6,784 bases of DNA, from positions 1 through 6,784 of the forward strand of contig JBKKCR010000034.1 of the NCBI GenBank assembly GCA_046712825.1. The letters are read 5' to 3'. Under the pieces are notes generated by a model. That model saw nothing but the letters and a program-made list of their open reading frames with translations, did not search any database and was not told where the DNA came from. Position numbers and translations under genes: made by a program. Origin of the DNA: DATFGK01 sp046712825. Lineage in GTDB: Bacteria; Actinomycetota; AC-67. Numbering within the stretch: the first letter of the stretch is position 1; each line of letters starts with the position of its first letter. Positions 6,371 to 6,784 of the stretch are shown here, in pieces.

Positions 6371-6376
6371 ATCATA
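6371..6376 (-). promoter_or_regulatory. -10 box of a probable CGNR-gene promoter
   Basis: On the minus strand TATGAT matches the -10 consensus at five of six positions. Transcription would begin near 6364, giving a leader of about 20 nt with GGGAG before the ATG at 6343. No hexamer at 16-18 bp spacing looks like a -35; TTGACT lies 24 bp upstream and TTGTCA 11 bp upstream. A weak -35 would suit an activated or autoregulated gene. The -10 lies only 7 bp beyond the plus-strand -10, so the two promoters overlap. Confidence 0.4.
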
Positions 6377-6418
6377 CAGTTTGCCCCTGACAAGCCGACC
6401 AGTCAAGCAGAACAGGCG

Positions 6419-6426
6419 AAAGGAGG
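6419..6426 (+). promoter_or_regulatory. Near-perfect Shine-Dalgarno that fixes the 47-aa ORF start
   Basis: AAAGGAGG lies 5 nt before the ATG at 6432 and is close to the full anti-SD complement, by far the best ribosome-binding site in the window. It argues that this small ORF is strongly translated, and that the start is 6432, not the upstream in-frame ATG at 6381, which has no such site. Confidence 0.75.
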
Positions 6427-6431
6427 AGGAG

Positions 6432-6575
6432 ATGCAGTTCATCTCAGAGGAGCTCGCGCGGCTGCGCCGCTGCGAGTTGCTGAAGGAGGCCCGCGAGCAG
6501 CGTCTCGCTGCGGAGGTGGGTCGGGTTTCTCGCGGCCACTCCTCCTGGCGTCGCCGCTTCGCACAGAACGGTTAA
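6432..6575 (+). CDS. 47-aa basic helical small protein, unknown function
   Basis: The product starts MQFISEELARLRRCELL. Residues 4-29 alternate charged and hydrophobic positions (ELARLRRCELLKEAREQRL), predicting one amphipathic helix. The tail is strongly basic (WRRRF at 39-43); Arg and Lys outnumber acids 11 to 6. There is one Cys (residue 14) and one Trp (residue 39), and no signal peptide or membrane segment. The best evidence that it is real is the near-consensus promoter at 6335-6363 plus the AAAGGAGG ribosome-binding site. From memory it resembles short arginine-rich hypothetical proteins of actinobacteria and Chloroflexi that begin with an (A/S)xELAxxR-type helix; I could not search this. 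Possible roles include nucleic-acid or membrane-surface binding, or a partner of the membrane protein encoded next. No function is assigned. Confidence 0.75.
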   Translation: MQFISEELARLRRCELLKEAREQRLAAEVGRVSRGHSSWRRRFAQNG

Positions 6576-6628
6576 CGCGGGCTCGAGGGCGGAAGGGACG
6601 CGCGTTGGCACGAGGGTGGGAGCACGCC

Positions 6629-6742
6629 GTGACGGTCCTGATCGTGTTCGTAGGCGCCTTGATCTTCCTGAACGTTGCCGTCCTGAGATTCGGTGTCGAC
6701 AGCCGGGATGGGAACGATTGGGCTGAACGCCGCCGCGCGTAG
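6629..6742 (+). CDS. 37-aa single-span membrane microprotein, unknown function
   Basis: The GTG at 6629 is preferred because GGGAG at 6618-6622 lies 6 nt before it. An in-frame TTG at 6605 with a GGAAGGGA upstream would add eight residues, giving 45 aa. The product begins MTVLIVFVGALIFLNVAVL, a single membrane helix of about 19 residues, and continues with a short hydrophilic tail containing RFGVDSRDGNDW and ending ERRRA. The basic tail after the helix suggests the C-terminus is cytoplasmic (positive-inside rule). The (R/W)FG(V/A)DSRD-type motif directly after one membrane helix recalls small hypothetical proteins of actinobacteria and Chloroflexi; this is recollection, not a search. It follows the 47-aa gene by 53 bp with no terminator and is followed 11 bp later by another start, so co-transcription is likely. 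Confidence 0.68.
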   Translation: MTVLIVFVGALIFLNVAVLRFGVDSRDGNDWAERRRA

Positions 6743-6753
6743 ACGGAGGCGAA

Positions 6754-6784
6754 ATGGAGAGGAACGGAAGAGGCGCGGGCCCCC
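6754..6784 (+). CDS. Start of a third gene in the small-protein cluster, cut by window edge
   Basis: ATG at 6754 has GGAGG at 6745-6749, 4 nt upstream, and lies 11 bp after the previous stop. Ten codons are visible (MERNGRGAGP). The good ribosome-binding site and tight spacing support a real start; nothing can be said of the product from ten residues. Confidence 0.5.
   Translation, partial: MERNGRGAGP

Larger units (their letters stand above)
6333..6408. repeat. 8-bp inverted repeat bracketing the divergent promoters
   Basis: GCTTGACT at 6333-6340 and its exact reverse complement AGTCAAGC at 6401-6408 are centred on 6370/6371, almost at the predicted plus-strand transcription start. Each arm contains TTGACT reading inward. 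The left arm is the -35 of the plus promoter; the right arm could be a -35 for the minus strand, though the matching -10 is poor. The repeat may be a pair of operator half-sites or simply two -35 boxes. Confidence 0.4.

Noticed and set aside
6381..6431. 17-residue upstream extension of the 47-aa ORF (ATG at 6381)
   Set aside because: It has no ribosome-binding site and reads through the AAAGGAGG site that serves the ATG at 6432.
6344..6442. 33-residue N-terminal extension of the CGNR regulator
   Set aside because: The extension covers the divergent promoters and the start of the 47-aa ORF. ABATE homology begins near residue 15 of the shorter form, and the ATG at 6343 has GGGAG upstream.

Overview
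The window is high-GC DNA that looks like an actinobacterial chromosome, probably from a soil or environmental Actinomycetota lineage. The evidence is strong G/C at third codon positions, TAnnnT-type -10 boxes, one probable leaderless GTG start, frequent GTG/TTG starts, an ABATE/CGNR-type regulator and a secreted subtilase with an I9 propeptide. I could not assign a genus. No rRNA, tRNA, CRISPR array, insertion sequence or phage gene is visible.

Layout from left to right. (1) The 5' portion of a secreted S8 (subtilisin-like) protease, minus strand, runs off the left edge (1-644); it has its own likely promoter. (2) A 243-aa cytoplasmic protein, possibly of the L-2-amino-thiazoline-4-carboxylic acid hydrolase type, minus strand (753-1484). 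(3) Divergent from it, a PhzF-family protein on the plus strand (1590-2426), apparently read from a leaderless transcript. (4) Convergent with and overlapping phzF, the end of a tightly packed minus-strand block. In transcription order this block is an ABATE/CGNR regulator (6343-5768), an acyl-CoA dehydrogenase-like flavoprotein (5707-4541), a secreted S15/CocE-type alpha/beta hydrolase (4536-2806) and a MmcQ/YjbR-like protein (2805-2344). Spacings are 60, 4 and 0 bp, so a four-gene operon is likely. (5) To the right, on the plus strand and divergent from the regulator, a run of very small genes: a 47-aa basic helical protein with a near-perfect Shine-Dalgarno, a 37-45-aa single-span membrane protein, and the first ten codons of a third ORF cut by the window edge.

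How it may work together: the CGNR regulator is encoded first in a catabolic-looking operon (secreted esterase/peptidase plus a flavoprotein). It sits back to back with a strong sigma-A-type promoter driving the small-protein cluster. The two divergent promoters physically overlap and are bracketed by an exact 8-bp inverted repeat, so regulation by the CGNR protein of itself and of the small proteins is a reasonable hypothesis. The small-protein cluster is the least described part of the window. The remaining genes belong to known families, although their substrates are not determined by the sequence.

Gene-free stretches are all short (under 110 bp) and are covered by the promoter entries.
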